From Lysobacteraceae bacterium (GTDB lineage: Bacteria > Pseudomonadota > Gammaproteobacteria > Xanthomonadales > Xanthomonadaceae), in contig JAIXVL010000274.1 of assembly GCA_027483045.1 (NCBI GenBank), positions 1 to 32,275 of the forward strand: a DNA stretch of 32,275 bases, read 5' to 3'. This document shows positions 24,091-31,133 of the stretch, one piece after another (the first letter of the stretch is position 1; every line of letters begins with the position of its first letter). Position numbers and translations under genes: made by a program. Below the pieces are notes generated by a model. It saw nothing but the letters and a program-made list of their open reading frames with translations, was not told the DNA's origin and did no database searches.

Positions 24091-26073
24091 TCAGCGCAGG
24101 GGAAGGCGCAGCCGAAACAGCACGCCGCTGCCATCCTTGAAGTTCTCGGCCTCGGCGCTGCCGCCATGTGCAGCAGCAACCAGCTTCACCACGTGCAGGC
24201 CAAAACCCAAATGCACGGAGCCGTCAGTGCTGCGCGCCCGTTCTCGCAAAGACACCAACGAGTCGAACAAACGATGGCGCATGGCTTCCGGCAATGCCGG
24301 GCCTGTGTTGCTCACTTCGAGCACCGCCTCTCGAGCAGTACGCCGCAAGGCGATCACGATGCGTCCCTCTGCAGGCGTAAACCCACGCGCGTTATCAACC
24401 AGCTTGTCCAAGGCTTGCACGATCAAATCGGGCGCACCATCGAACAGCAGCGGCGCCTCTGTGCCCTCCACGAACAAACTGCGCGGCGCCAGCATCGGGC
24501 GATAGCCTTCCGCAACGTCGGCCAGCAAGCGAGCGAGATCAAAACGTTCGTGCTCTGCCGCGGAAATGGCGTGTTCGATGCGCGTGGCTTCGCTCATGGT
24601 TCGAACCAAGCTGCCCATGCGCTCAACGCCGTCACGCGCGCGAGCAAGATAGGGACGCGCTTCTGCAGGCATGGCCGCAAGATCAAGGTTGTCCAAGGAG
24701 CTGCGCACAATGGCGAGCGGCGTGTGCAGCTCGTGCGAGAGCTTTGATGCGAGTGAACGCAAGTAATCGGTATAGGCCGCAATCTCATCGAGAAGCCGCG
24801 AGAAGCTTCGCGAGAGATCACCAATTTCGTCGCGTGCCGAAGACACAGGAAAACGCCGGACCTCTCCGGTTCGACCGAGCGCTTGCTCTGCCGCATCGCG
24901 CAGGCGACGAATGCGCCCCGAAAGCTGTGTTGCGAAAAGGAAAGCCAAGCCTGCCGAAGCCAAAAAGGCCAACACCGTCAGCCCAAGCAAGTGCACCACC
25001 GCACGATCGGCAAGCAGGAGTGCTTCGGCATTGCTGCGCTCAAGCAGAAGTACGGCGCGCACCTTGCCTGCCGCGCGAATCGGCACAGCCGTCGTCAGCA
25101 CCAGTTGCGTACCCTGTGGATCGCGACGCCATTCGGCACCGCCCTGCCCCGCACTCGCAGAAACGCGTTCCGGGCTGTCATCGCGCAACGGGTTGCTGGG
25201 CTCAAGCATCTCCGCGATGTCGGCTGCGTTGAGCAAGGCGCGATACAGCCAACGCCGCCAAGAGACCACGTCATCGCGAGTGGCGTCACGACGCAGACTG
25301 CCTTCGCTGGCCAAGGCCCAGCCGCGAACATCCACAACCCTTCCGCGCACGTCCTCGGGCAAGAGCGCGGTCAGCTCACCGGGCAAACGTGCCGACGCCC
25401 GGTAGATGGCGAATGACGGAGTTCGAATGTCGGCAACAACACTTTGCGCATCAGCATTGCGCTGAAGAACGCGCAATCGGTTGACGACCAAGCCCTGAGG
25501 AAGCGCAAGCTCCACCGCAAATCCAGAAGCCGTGTTCTTCCATGCTGCGTCCACCCGCACAGGGAGCGGCGACGATTGCGCATCAGTCACGCTGACTGGG
25601 CCATCGACCCGACCAGCGACGCGCAAGGACATCGGCCCCATGCTGGTGTTCAAGTCGATCAATAGGCTGTCGATCGCAACATCCGCAGGCCAGTGTGATT
25701 CGCCACGCTGCGAAGACAGATCAGTCGCTTCGACGAACACATAGCGACGGTCGTTATAGACACCCAGCGCAAAGCGCAGGCTTGGCGCGGACTCATCCGC
25801 ATCAAGAGGCAGTGCGACTTGCTGCCAGTCGCTGGATTCACCATCCAAGCGGGGTGCCTGCTGCAAAACATGTAAGGGCAGTGCCGGCGACGCCGGAGGC
25901 AAAAGCTCCGGGCGGAGGGCCAAGCTACGGGCTACGGCCTGCGCTGATGCCTCAAGGGCTTGCTGCTGCCCTTGGCGAAGCAAGCCCTCCATCTGCGTGA
26001 GGGCCTGCCACGCCGCCCACGGCAACACCAAGACCGATAACGCGAGCAGCAAGAGTTGTTGGCGAAGAGTCAC
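24091..26073 (-). CDS. Sensor histidine kinase, dedicated sortase system type
   Basis: The 660-residue inner-membrane kinase has a first helix at about 7-24, a large periplasmic region (about 28-355) that starts with a carbohydrate-binding-like beta domain (LDGESSDWQQVALPL onwards, about 75-215), a second helix at about 360-382, HAMP (about 383-437), the phospho-acceptor motif SHELHTPL (His447) and an ATPase domain with the N-box DNARGF and GFGLHVVKLVAAAHGG. The architecture matches the histidine kinase of the proteobacterial dedicated sortase system. The G1 box is NTGPALP, without the usual Asp. Start is GTG overlapping the regulator stop (GTGA). No sortase is in the window. Confidence 0.85.
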   Translation of the reverse strand: MTLRQQLLLLALSVLVLPWAAWQALTQMEGLLRQGQQQALEASAQAVARSLALRPELLPPASPALPLHVLQQAPRLDGESSDWQQVALPLDADESAPSLRFALGVYNDRRYVFVEATDLSSQRGESHWPADVAIDSLLIDLNTSMGPMSLRVAGRVDGPVSVTDAQSSPLPVRVDAAWKNTASGFAVELALPQGLVVNRLRVLQRNADAQSVVADIRTPSFAIYRASARLPGELTALLPEDVRGRVVDVRGWALASEGSLRRDATRDDVVSWRRWLYRALLNAADIAEMLEPSNPLRDDSPERVSASAGQGGAEWRRDPQGTQLVLTTAVPIRAAGKVRAVLLLERSNAEALLLADRAVVHLLGLTVLAFLASAGLAFLFATQLSGRIRRLRDAAEQALGRTGEVRRFPVSSARDEIGDLSRSFSRLLDEIAAYTDYLRSLASKLSHELHTPLAIVRSSLDNLDLAAMPAEARPYLARARDGVERMGSLVRTMSEATRIEHAISAAEHERFDLARLLADVAEGYRPMLAPRSLFVEGTEAPLLFDGAPDLIVQALDKLVDNARGFTPAEGRIVIALRRTAREAVLEVSNTGPALPEAMRHRLFDSLVSLRERARSTDGSVHLGFGLHVVKLVAAAHGGSAEAENFKDGSGVLFRLRLPLR

Positions 26074-26759
26074 GGGCGCCAGCGATAGCCCGCGCCATGC
26101 ACGGTATCGACTTCATCGAACGCAACATCGATGGCTTGGAACTTCCGGCGCACACGCTTGATGTGTGAAGTCACCGTCGCGTCATCGACCACGACCTGCG
26201 CTTCGCGCATCAACTGCTCACGATTCTTGACGTGGCCGGGATGGCGAACCAGCGCATGCACGATCCAGAACTCGGTCACGGTGAGCGGCACCTGCTCTCC
26301 GTTCCAGCTCACCTGCATGCGCTCGAATTCCAGCTTCAGTCCGCGCAGCACAATCACGGAGTCGCGCGTGGCCGGCGTGCGCAAGGCTTCAACTCGGCGC
26401 AGAAGCGCGTGAATGCGCGCGGTGATCTGCGGCAAGGAAACACTCTTGCTCAAGTAGTCATCGGCACCCAAGCGCAAGCCGGAGATCACGTCGAGCTCGG
26501 AATCGCGTGCAGTCAGAAACAGAATCGGCAAGCTGGACGACCGCGCGCGCAGCTCGCGGCAGAGTTCGTAACCGCCCTCCAGTTCATCGCCCAAGCCCAC
26601 GTCAATCATGACCAGATCGGGCAGCTTGGCCGTAAATGCAGCGCGCGCCTCAGGACGTGAGGCATAGGCTTGCACGGCAAAACCGTGTTTGCGCAAAGCC
26701 TCGGCGTAGTTGTCGCGGATGGCGGGTTCGTCTTCGACGATGGCAATGGTGTGTGTCAT
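26070..26759 (-). CDS. OmpR-type response regulator, dedicated sortase system type
   Basis: The 229-residue regulator has a receiver domain (about 1-120) with acidic pocket VEDEP, phospho-acceptor Asp53 in MIDVGLGDE, LFLTARD and YLSKSV, and a winged-helix DNA-binding domain (about 130-228) with the recognition-helix region DDATVTSHIKRVRRKF and terminal GAGYRW. It is the partner of the kinase that follows with a four-base overlap. ATG 26759 is preferred over GTG 26765, because the -10-like TAGACT ends directly before the GTG and six bases before the ATG, pointing to a leaderless mRNA. Confidence 0.9.
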   Translation of the reverse strand: MTHTIAIVEDEPAIRDNYAEALRKHGFAVQAYASRPEARAAFTAKLPDLVMIDVGLGDELEGGYELCRELRARSSSLPILFLTARDSELDVISGLRLGADDYLSKSVSLPQITARIHALLRRVEALRTPATRDSVIVLRGLKLEFERMQVSWNGEQVPLTVTEFWIVHALVRHPGHVKNREQLMREAQVVVDDATVTSHIKRVRRKFQAIDVAFDEVDTVHGAGYRWRP

Positions 26760-26765
26760 GGCCAC

Positions 26766-26771
26766 AGTCTA
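26766..26771 (-). promoter_or_regulatory. -10-like element of the response regulator gene
   Basis: TAGACT (minus strand, 26771-26766) lies six bases before ATG 26759, and no Shine-Dalgarno sequence is present. The same GCTAGACT octamer precedes the cytochrome c gene at 28618. No good -35 box. Confidence 0.38.
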
Positions 26772-26895
26772 GCCACGGCAGAACCCAAGGAAAGTGCCTG
26801 CCCGCGTTTTGCCACGAGCCGTCTCGGCATCGCCGTGTTGTGGCCGCGCCAACGCATGGCAGGCGCGCTCAATAGGCACACCAAGGAGACCCCCC

Positions 26896-27048
26896 ATGCC
26901 CACGCTCAACGCTTTGCTCTTCTCCCGGCCCGCAGAAACCCACCGCATCACCCGCTCCCCGCGCTTCCATCGCGACGGCGGTGCGCTGTGGCTCGGCGTC
27001 GGTTTGTGCCTGATGACCTTGCTCGTTCTTCACCGCAATGGTCGTTGA
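26896..27048 (+). CDS. 50-residue single-pass membrane protein
   Basis: The short frame has a near-perfect ribosome site (AAGGAGA, 26883-26889) before ATG and a rho-independent terminator 84 bases after its stop. The protein has a basic N-terminal half (RPAETHRITRSPRFHRDGG) and one transmembrane helix (ALWLGVGLCLMTLLVL, residues 30-45) close to a basic C-terminus (HRNGR). It diverges from the response regulator. I recognise no family. An open frame that continues from 27038 and 27059 lies across the terminator and antisense to rpe, and is not accepted. Confidence 0.6.
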   Translation: MPTLNALLFSRPAETHRITRSPRFHRDGGALWLGVGLCLMTLLVLHRNGR

Positions 27049-27131
27049 GGCGAACGCCATGAGCCTGGATATCGAAGACACCCGACCCACTCGCCCTCCT
27101 TTTCCGCGGAGCGCGCACGAGGGCGAGCCAC

Positions 27132-27166
27132 CGCGCAATGAAGCGCTGGCGATTGCGCGTTTTTTT
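27132..27166 (+). terminator. Rho-independent terminator of the small membrane protein gene
   Basis: CGCGCAAT (27132-27139) and ATTGCGCG (27152-27159) pair perfectly over eight bases around a 12-base loop and are followed by seven Ts. Only the plus-strand reading has the U-run, so it terminates the 26896-27048 transcript rather than rpe. Confidence 0.72.
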
Positions 27167-27214
27167 GGTCGCGTGCCCACGCCCTCCAGCGTGGCCAGCA
27201 CGCAGCGCTGCGGC

Positions 27215-27889
27215 TCAGCCGCGAGCGCGGGCCACTTCAGCACGCATGGCGGCGATGACCTGCGCGTAATCCTTGGCACCGAAAATGGCGGAGCCGGCAA
27301 CGAAGGTATCGGCACCAGCAGCAGCGATACGACCGATGTTGTCGGTCTTCACGCCGCCATCGACTTCCAAGCGGATCGCTTTTCCACTGGCATCAATGCG
27401 CTTGCGGATGGCCTCGATCTTGCGCAGCGCGGCGTCGATAAAGCTCTGGCCGCCGAAGCCGGGGTTCACCGACATCACCAGCACGAGATCGAGATTCTCT
27501 AGCGTGTAGTCGAGCACCTCGACCGGCGTGGCGGGATTCAACACCAAGCCCGCCTGGCAGCCCGAGGCCTTGATGAGCTGGATGGTGCGGTCGACATGAC
27601 GGCTGGCTTCGGGGTGGAAGCTGATCAAGGACGCGCCTGCTTTCGCAAAGTCCGGAACGATGCGATCCACTGGTTCGACCATCAAGTGCACATCAATCGG
27701 CGCGGTAATGCCGTGCTTGCGCAAGGCCTCGCAAACCAAGGGGCCGATGGTGAGATTCGGCACGTAATGGTTGTCCATCACATCGAAGTGCACCCAGTCG
27801 GCACCCGCCTTCAACACGGCATTCACTTCGTCGCCCAAGCGTGCGAAGTCAGCGGAAAGGATGGACGGGGCGATCAGACAGTTCGACAT
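27215..27889 (-). CDS. rpe: Ribulose-phosphate 3-epimerase
   Basis: Rpe interconverts ribulose 5-phosphate and xylulose 5-phosphate. The 224-residue TIM barrel shows [14 protein letters not shown], the metal-binding [40 protein letters not shown] and the catalytic LEVDGGVK, with FVAGSAIFG at the phosphate site. It is the last gene of a minus-strand cluster cytochrome c / J protein / rpe, 33 bases after the J-protein gene. Confidence 0.97.
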   Translation of the reverse strand: MSNCLIAPSILSADFARLGDEVNAVLKAGADWVHFDVMDNHYVPNLTIGPLVCEALRKHGITAPIDVHLMVEPVDRIVPDFAKAGASLISFHPEASRHVDRTIQLIKASGCQAGLVLNPATPVEVLDYTLENLDLVLVMSVNPGFGGQSFIDAALRKIEAIRKRIDASGKAIRLEVDGGVKTDNIGRIAAAGADTFVAGSAIFGAKDYAQVIAAMRAEVARARG

Positions 27890-27922
27890 GGGCGAGTCTC
27901 GGAAGGGGAGCGCGTGTTGGCG

Positions 27923-28249
27923 TTACTTGCTGCGACGTTGCTGCTGGATCTGGTCGTACGCTCGATTGATGTCGCGCAGGCGCTGGTCAGCTTGAGCGCG
28001 CAAGTCCGGTGCCGCGCCCTGCAATTTGTCGGGGTGGTACTGCGACACCAGTCGCTGCCACGCGCGTCGAATGCTTTCGTCGTCATCGCTGGGCGAAACA
28101 TCCAGCACCATGTAGGGGTCGGGCCCGCCGCGACGAAACCACCCTCGGTCAAACGCGTGACCGATCAGGCCACCCAGTAGCCCGCCTGCCAGGTGGCGCA
28201 GCAAGAGCCAGCCGGCAAGAAATCCAAGAACCGTGCCGTACCAGCGCAT
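27923..28249 (-). CDS. Short DjlA-like membrane J-domain protein
   Basis: The 108-residue protein joins a glycine-rich N-terminal transmembrane segment (about residues 5-33, AGGLLGGLIGHAFDR) to a C-terminal J domain (about 43-104) with the DnaK-activating YHPDK (His72-Pro73-Asp74). Both ends resemble E. coli DjlA, which starts with a similar glycine-rich helix ending in GLLIGHMFD; the TerB-like domain of about 150 residues that lies between them in DjlA is missing. It should be a membrane-tethered co-chaperone of DnaK. ATG 28249 lies one base after the stop of the cytochrome gene, so the two are coupled. Confidence 0.8.
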   Translation of the reverse strand: MRWYGTVLGFLAGWLLLRHLAGGLLGGLIGHAFDRGWFRRGGPDPYMVLDVSPSDDDESIRRAWQRLVSQYHPDKLQGAAPDLRAQADQRLRDINRAYDQIQQQRRSK

Positions 28250-28250
28250 G

Positions 28251-28610
28251 TCAGCGCTGCCCTGCCGGCACAAAGCCGGGCTGGCGCGCATACCAACGCG
28301 CGAGATCATCAATGTCCTTGGGTTGCAACGCATTGCTGATGGCGTTCATCGCAGAGCTTTTGCGGTCGCCATCACGGTAGGCCAAGAGCGAGTTCTTCAG
28401 GTACAGCTCGTCCTGACCGCCGATGTGCGGGGTGCCGGGCACGCGGCTGGTGCCGTTTTCGCCATGGCAGGCCGCACACAGGCCCAATTGCGCCGGCTTG
28501 GCCACGGCCGCCGGCGCCGCGGGTGCCTGAGCACAGGCGGCGAGTGGCAGAAGCATCGTGAGGAGGGACGCGTGCCGCAGTGCGCGGCCGTGGGGAAAGC
28601 GGTCAGTCAT
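28251..28610 (-). CDS. Monohaem cytochrome c lipoprotein
   Basis: The 119-residue protein has a lipoprotein signal (LLTMLLPLAAC, lipobox Cys26), an Ala/Pro linker and one class I cytochrome c domain with CAACH (Cys45-His49) and Met88 as probable sixth ligand; the C-terminal helix is DIDDLARWYARQ. It resembles cytochrome c553/c4-half proteins. It is likely an electron carrier anchored to a membrane face in the periplasm. Its mRNA may be leaderless (TAGACT seven bases before ATG). The open frame extends far upstream antisense to purC, but that part is not real. Confidence 0.88.
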   Translation of the reverse strand: MTDRFPHGRALRHASLLTMLLPLAACAQAPAAPAAVAKPAQLGLCAACHGENGTSRVPGTPHIGGQDELYLKNSLLAYRDGDRKSSAMNAISNALQPKDIDDLARWYARQPGFVPAGQR

Positions 28611-28617
28611 AGTGTGA

Positions 28618-28623
28618 AGTCTA
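28618..28623 (-). promoter_or_regulatory. Extended -10 element of the cytochrome c gene
   Basis: TAGACT (minus strand, 28623-28618) with the extension TGC directly before it lies seven bases before the ATG. The start of transcription would fall at or next to the start codon. Confidence 0.42.
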
Positions 28624-28633
28624 GCAGCGGACC

Positions 28634-28662
28634 GTGAAGCTCCCGGCGAGGCCCCGTACAAT
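28634..28662 (+). promoter_or_regulatory. Predicted purC promoter
   Basis: GTGAAG (28634-28639) and TACAAT (28657-28662) are 17 bases apart; the -10 box matches at five of six positions. Transcription would begin about 30 bases before the purC GTG. It overlaps the divergent cytochrome promoter region. A purine repressor site is not evident. Confidence 0.48.
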
Positions 28663-28700
28663 GCAGGCTTCCTTTTCTGGCGCCTTGGGCGGAAGTCTTC

Positions 28701-29594
28701 GTGGCCACCACACTGCACACCTCCCAGCTTGCTCTGCCATTGCGCCATCGCGGCAAAGTGCGCGACGTCTACGACCTTCCGGATAACCGCCTGCTGATGG
28801 TGGCCTCGGACCGACTCTCGGCCTTCGATGTCGTGCTGCCCGACCCGATTCCCGGCAAGGGCGAGATGCTGTGCCAGATCTCCAACTTCTGGTTTGCCAA
28901 AACGGCCCACCTGATCCCGAACCACCTGACCGGCATCGAAGTGTCCACAGCCCTGCCCGCAGGCACCGACGCAGGGCTTTACGCCAAGCGTGCGGTAGTC
29001 ACGCGCCGCCTGAAGCCTCTGCCGGTGGAAGCCATCGTGCGCGGCTACATCATCGGCAGCGGCTGGAAGGACTATCAGGCCACCGGTGCCATTTGCGGCA
29101 TCGCCCTGCCGCAAGGACTGCGCCAAGCCGAGCGCCTGCCAGAGCCCATCTTCACGCCCAGCACCAAGGCGGCCGTGGGCGACCACGATGAGAACGTGAG
29201 CTTCGATGCCATCGTTGCCGCGATCGGCGGCGACCTTGCTGAGCGCGTGCGCGACGCCACGCTGGCCATCTATCGTTTTGCCTCGGCATACGCCTTGGAG
29301 CGCGGGATCATCATCGCCGACACCAAGCTGGAATTCGGTCTCGATGCCGACGGCACCCTGTGCGTGATGGATGAGATGCTGACGCCGGATTCCTCGCGAT
29401 TCTGGCCGGCGGATTCGTATTCGGTCGGCATCAGCCCGCCCAGCTATGACAAGCAATACGTGCGTGACTATCTGGAAACCTTGGACTGGAACAAAACTGC
29501 TCCCGGTCCTTCCCTGCCTTCAGAAGTGATTGCGGTCACGCGCGCAAAATACGCGGAAGCCCTGCAGCGGCTTGCCGAAATTTCGGTGGACTGA
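28701..29594 (+). CDS. purC: SAICAR synthase
   Basis: PurC ligates aspartate to CAIR in purine synthesis. The 297-residue protein is the longer form of the family, with [14 protein letters not shown] (ATP site), [52 protein letters not shown] and the metal-site [10 protein letters not shown] and [13 protein letters not shown]. The start is GTG with GGAAG just upstream. The Mpo1-like gene follows after one base. Confidence 0.97.
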   Translation: MATTLHTSQLALPLRHRGKVRDVYDLPDNRLLMVASDRLSAFDVVLPDPIPGKGEMLCQISNFWFAKTAHLIPNHLTGIEVSTALPAGTDAGLYAKRAVVTRRLKPLPVEAIVRGYIIGSGWKDYQATGAICGIALPQGLRQAERLPEPIFTPSTKAAVGDHDENVSFDAIVAAIGGDLAERVRDATLAIYRFASAYALERGIIIADTKLEFGLDADGTLCVMDEMLTPDSSRFWPADSYSVGISPPSYDKQYVRDYLETLDWNKTAPGPSLPSEVIAVTRAKYAEALQRLAEISVD

Positions 29595-29595
29595 C

Positions 29596-30060
29596 ATGAG
29601 CAAACTGCACACGCTTCTGGCGAACTACGGCGACGACCATGTCAACGCCACCAACCAAACCATTCACCTGATCTGCGTACCCGCCATTGCGTGGTCGGTG
29701 ATTGCGGCGCTGTGGACCATTCCCGTACCGGGCACGCTGTTTCAGCCGGGCGCTTTCTCCGGCGCCATTATGGCCGCCGCTGCGGCGTGGTATTTCCGCC
29801 AATCGCGGCCTCTGGGCATTGGCGTCGCGATTGCTTTTGTCGTGTCGGGTGCCCTGTGCTGGTGGCTGGCCAGCATGATCGGCATGCGCGGCTTGTTGTT
29901 CACCGCGATCGGCGTGTTTGTGGTGGCGTGGGTGGGCCAGTTCATTGGGCACCACATTGAAGGCAAGCGACCCAGTTTTTTCACTGATCTGATCTATCTG
30001 GCCGTTGGGCCAGCATGGACAGTGTCCAAGCTTTACCGCCGGCTCGGCATCACCTATTGA
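29596..30060 (+). CDS. Mpo1-like (DUF962) membrane protein
   Basis: The 154-residue protein has about four transmembrane helices (about 28-43, 52-68, 74-91, 98-118). The family signature is complete: YGDDHVNATNQTIHLICVP near the start (His15, His24) and QFIGHHIEGKRPSFFTD near the end (His119, His120). Yeast Mpo1 is an iron-dependent dioxygenase in alpha-oxidation of 2-hydroxy fatty acids; bacterial substrates are not established. The gene is one base downstream of purC and its stop overlaps the start of the EamA gene. Confidence 0.87.
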   Translation: MSKLHTLLANYGDDHVNATNQTIHLICVPAIAWSVIAALWTIPVPGTLFQPGAFSGAIMAAAAAWYFRQSRPLGIGVAIAFVVSGALCWWLASMIGMRGLLFTAIGVFVVAWVGQFIGHHIEGKRPSFFTDLIYLAVGPAWTVSKLYRRLGITY

Positions 30061-30947
30061 ACACGACCCTGCCGCCGCGTGACCTCGCTCTGGTCACGCT
30101 GGTGTGTGTGGTCTGGGCCATCAACTTCCTGACCTCGGCCTTTGCCCTGCAGGAAATTCCGCCGCTCTTGTTTACCGGCCTGCGCATGGCGGTGCTGGCC
30201 GCGATCCTTTGGCCGTTTTTGAAGCCCGCCGCACCCGGCCAATGGCCGCGCCTCATCGCCATCAGTTTCGGTTTGGGCACCATCCACTTTGGCCTGAGTT
30301 TTTGGGCGCTGAAGTTGGCCGGTGACTTGGCCTCGCCGGCCATCGTGATGCAGAGCTATGTGCCCATGGCCGCCGTGCTCGCGTGGTGGCTGTTGGGCGA
30401 ACGCTTCGCGTGGCGAACGGGCCTCGCGATTGCGGTGAGTTTTGCCGGCGTGCTTGTGCTGGGCTTCGACCCGCTCGTGCTCGATCGCCCCGAATCACTG
30501 CTGATGATGCTCAGCTCGGCATTCTTTCTGGCGCTGGCGACGGTGCTGATGCGCGGCTTGAAGGGCCAAACCCTGTGGAGCCAGCAGGGCTGGCTCGCTC
30601 TGATCAGCGTCGGCCCCCTGCTTGGGCTCAGCGCGGTGATCGAAGGGCCACTGATGAATTCGCTGAGTCAGGCGACCTGGATCGGTTGGAGTGGCGTGCT
30701 GTACTCCGCGTTGATCTCTTCTCTGCTCGGGCATGGCCTGTACTACACCTTGGTGCAACGCCATCCGGTGGCGCTCATCACGCCGTACTTGCTCACGGCG
30801 CCTTTGCTCGCCGTAGGTCTGGGTGTGATGTTCTGGGGTGACCGTCCCGGACCCAAACTTTGGATCGGCGGCGCCATGGTGCTCGGAGGCGTGTTGGCCA
30901 TTGCCTTGCGCGGCTGGCAGAAGCAAAGAGCCGCGCGGCTGGCCTAG
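30057..30947 (+). CDS. EamA/DMT family transporter
   Basis: The 296-residue protein has ten predicted membrane helices in two EamA repeats (about 8-135 and 148-285), with typical VVWAINFLTSAFAL, the first-repeat end AVSFAGVLVLG and the second-repeat end GGAMVLGGVLAIALRGW. It is likely an inner-membrane exporter of amino acids or metabolites; the substrate cannot be deduced. The TTG start at 30057 overlaps the previous stop codon (TTGA) and begins just before the first helix. Confidence 0.88.
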   Translation: MNTTLPPRDLALVTLVCVVWAINFLTSAFALQEIPPLLFTGLRMAVLAAILWPFLKPAAPGQWPRLIAISFGLGTIHFGLSFWALKLAGDLASPAIVMQSYVPMAAVLAWWLLGERFAWRTGLAIAVSFAGVLVLGFDPLVLDRPESLLMMLSSAFFLALATVLMRGLKGQTLWSQQGWLALISVGPLLGLSAVIEGPLMNSLSQATWIGWSGVLYSALISSLLGHGLYYTLVQRHPVALITPYLLTAPLLAVGLGVMFWGDRPGPKLWIGGAMVLGGVLAIALRGWQKQRAARLA

Positions 30948-30964
30948 CCAGCACGGGGCTTTTT
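30938..30964 (+). terminator. Possible terminator after the EamA gene
   Basis: GCTGGC-CTA-GCCAGC (30938-30952) includes the EamA stop codon and is followed by ACGGGGC and five Ts (30960-30964). An alternative shorter stem, AGCC / GGCT, lies right against the T-run. Termination is plausible but not strong. Confidence 0.42.
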
Positions 30965-31007
30965 CACCCATCCATCACTCTTTGCCGTTACCATCTACAT
31001 ACGACTG

Positions 31008-31133
31008 CGGGCCCCTCTGGTCGTGCGCAATGCACGGCGATGTCGGAGTCGAGTACCGATGCATAGGCCCGTAGAACTGTTTTCCGCTTAGCGGGCCCGG
31101 TATCGATCCCAACCCTAGCTTTCGGAGTGTCCG
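31008..31133 (+). promoter_or_regulatory. Structured leader of terC with competing stems
   Basis: Between the EamA gene and terC lie 186 bases without a gene. CGGGCC (31008-31013) can pair with GGCCCG (31066-31071), enclosing two hairpins: GTCGTGC / GCACGGC (31020-31038) and TCGG / CCGA (31043-31059). A second CGGGCC (31092-31097) can pair with the same GGCCCG, which would break the first stem. The terC ribosome site GGAG (31124-31127) is itself within the small palindrome CGGAGTGTCCG (31123-31133). This is the layout of a riboswitch-like switch. E. coli alx has a manganese yybP-ykoY element, but I do not see its conserved GGGGAGUA core here. Confidence 0.45.

Noticed and set aside
27059-27502. 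Plus-strand frame after the small membrane protein
   Set aside because: It runs across a strong rho-independent terminator and then antisense to rpe.
28611-29456. Long minus-strand extension of the cytochrome c frame across purC
   Set aside because: The extension is antisense to purC; the lipoprotein signal peptide starts at 28610, which fixes the true start.
30948-31133. yybP-ykoY manganese riboswitch before terC
   Set aside because: The gene family makes it likely, but I cannot find the conserved GGGGAGUA and other core blocks; kept only as an uncharacterised structured leader.
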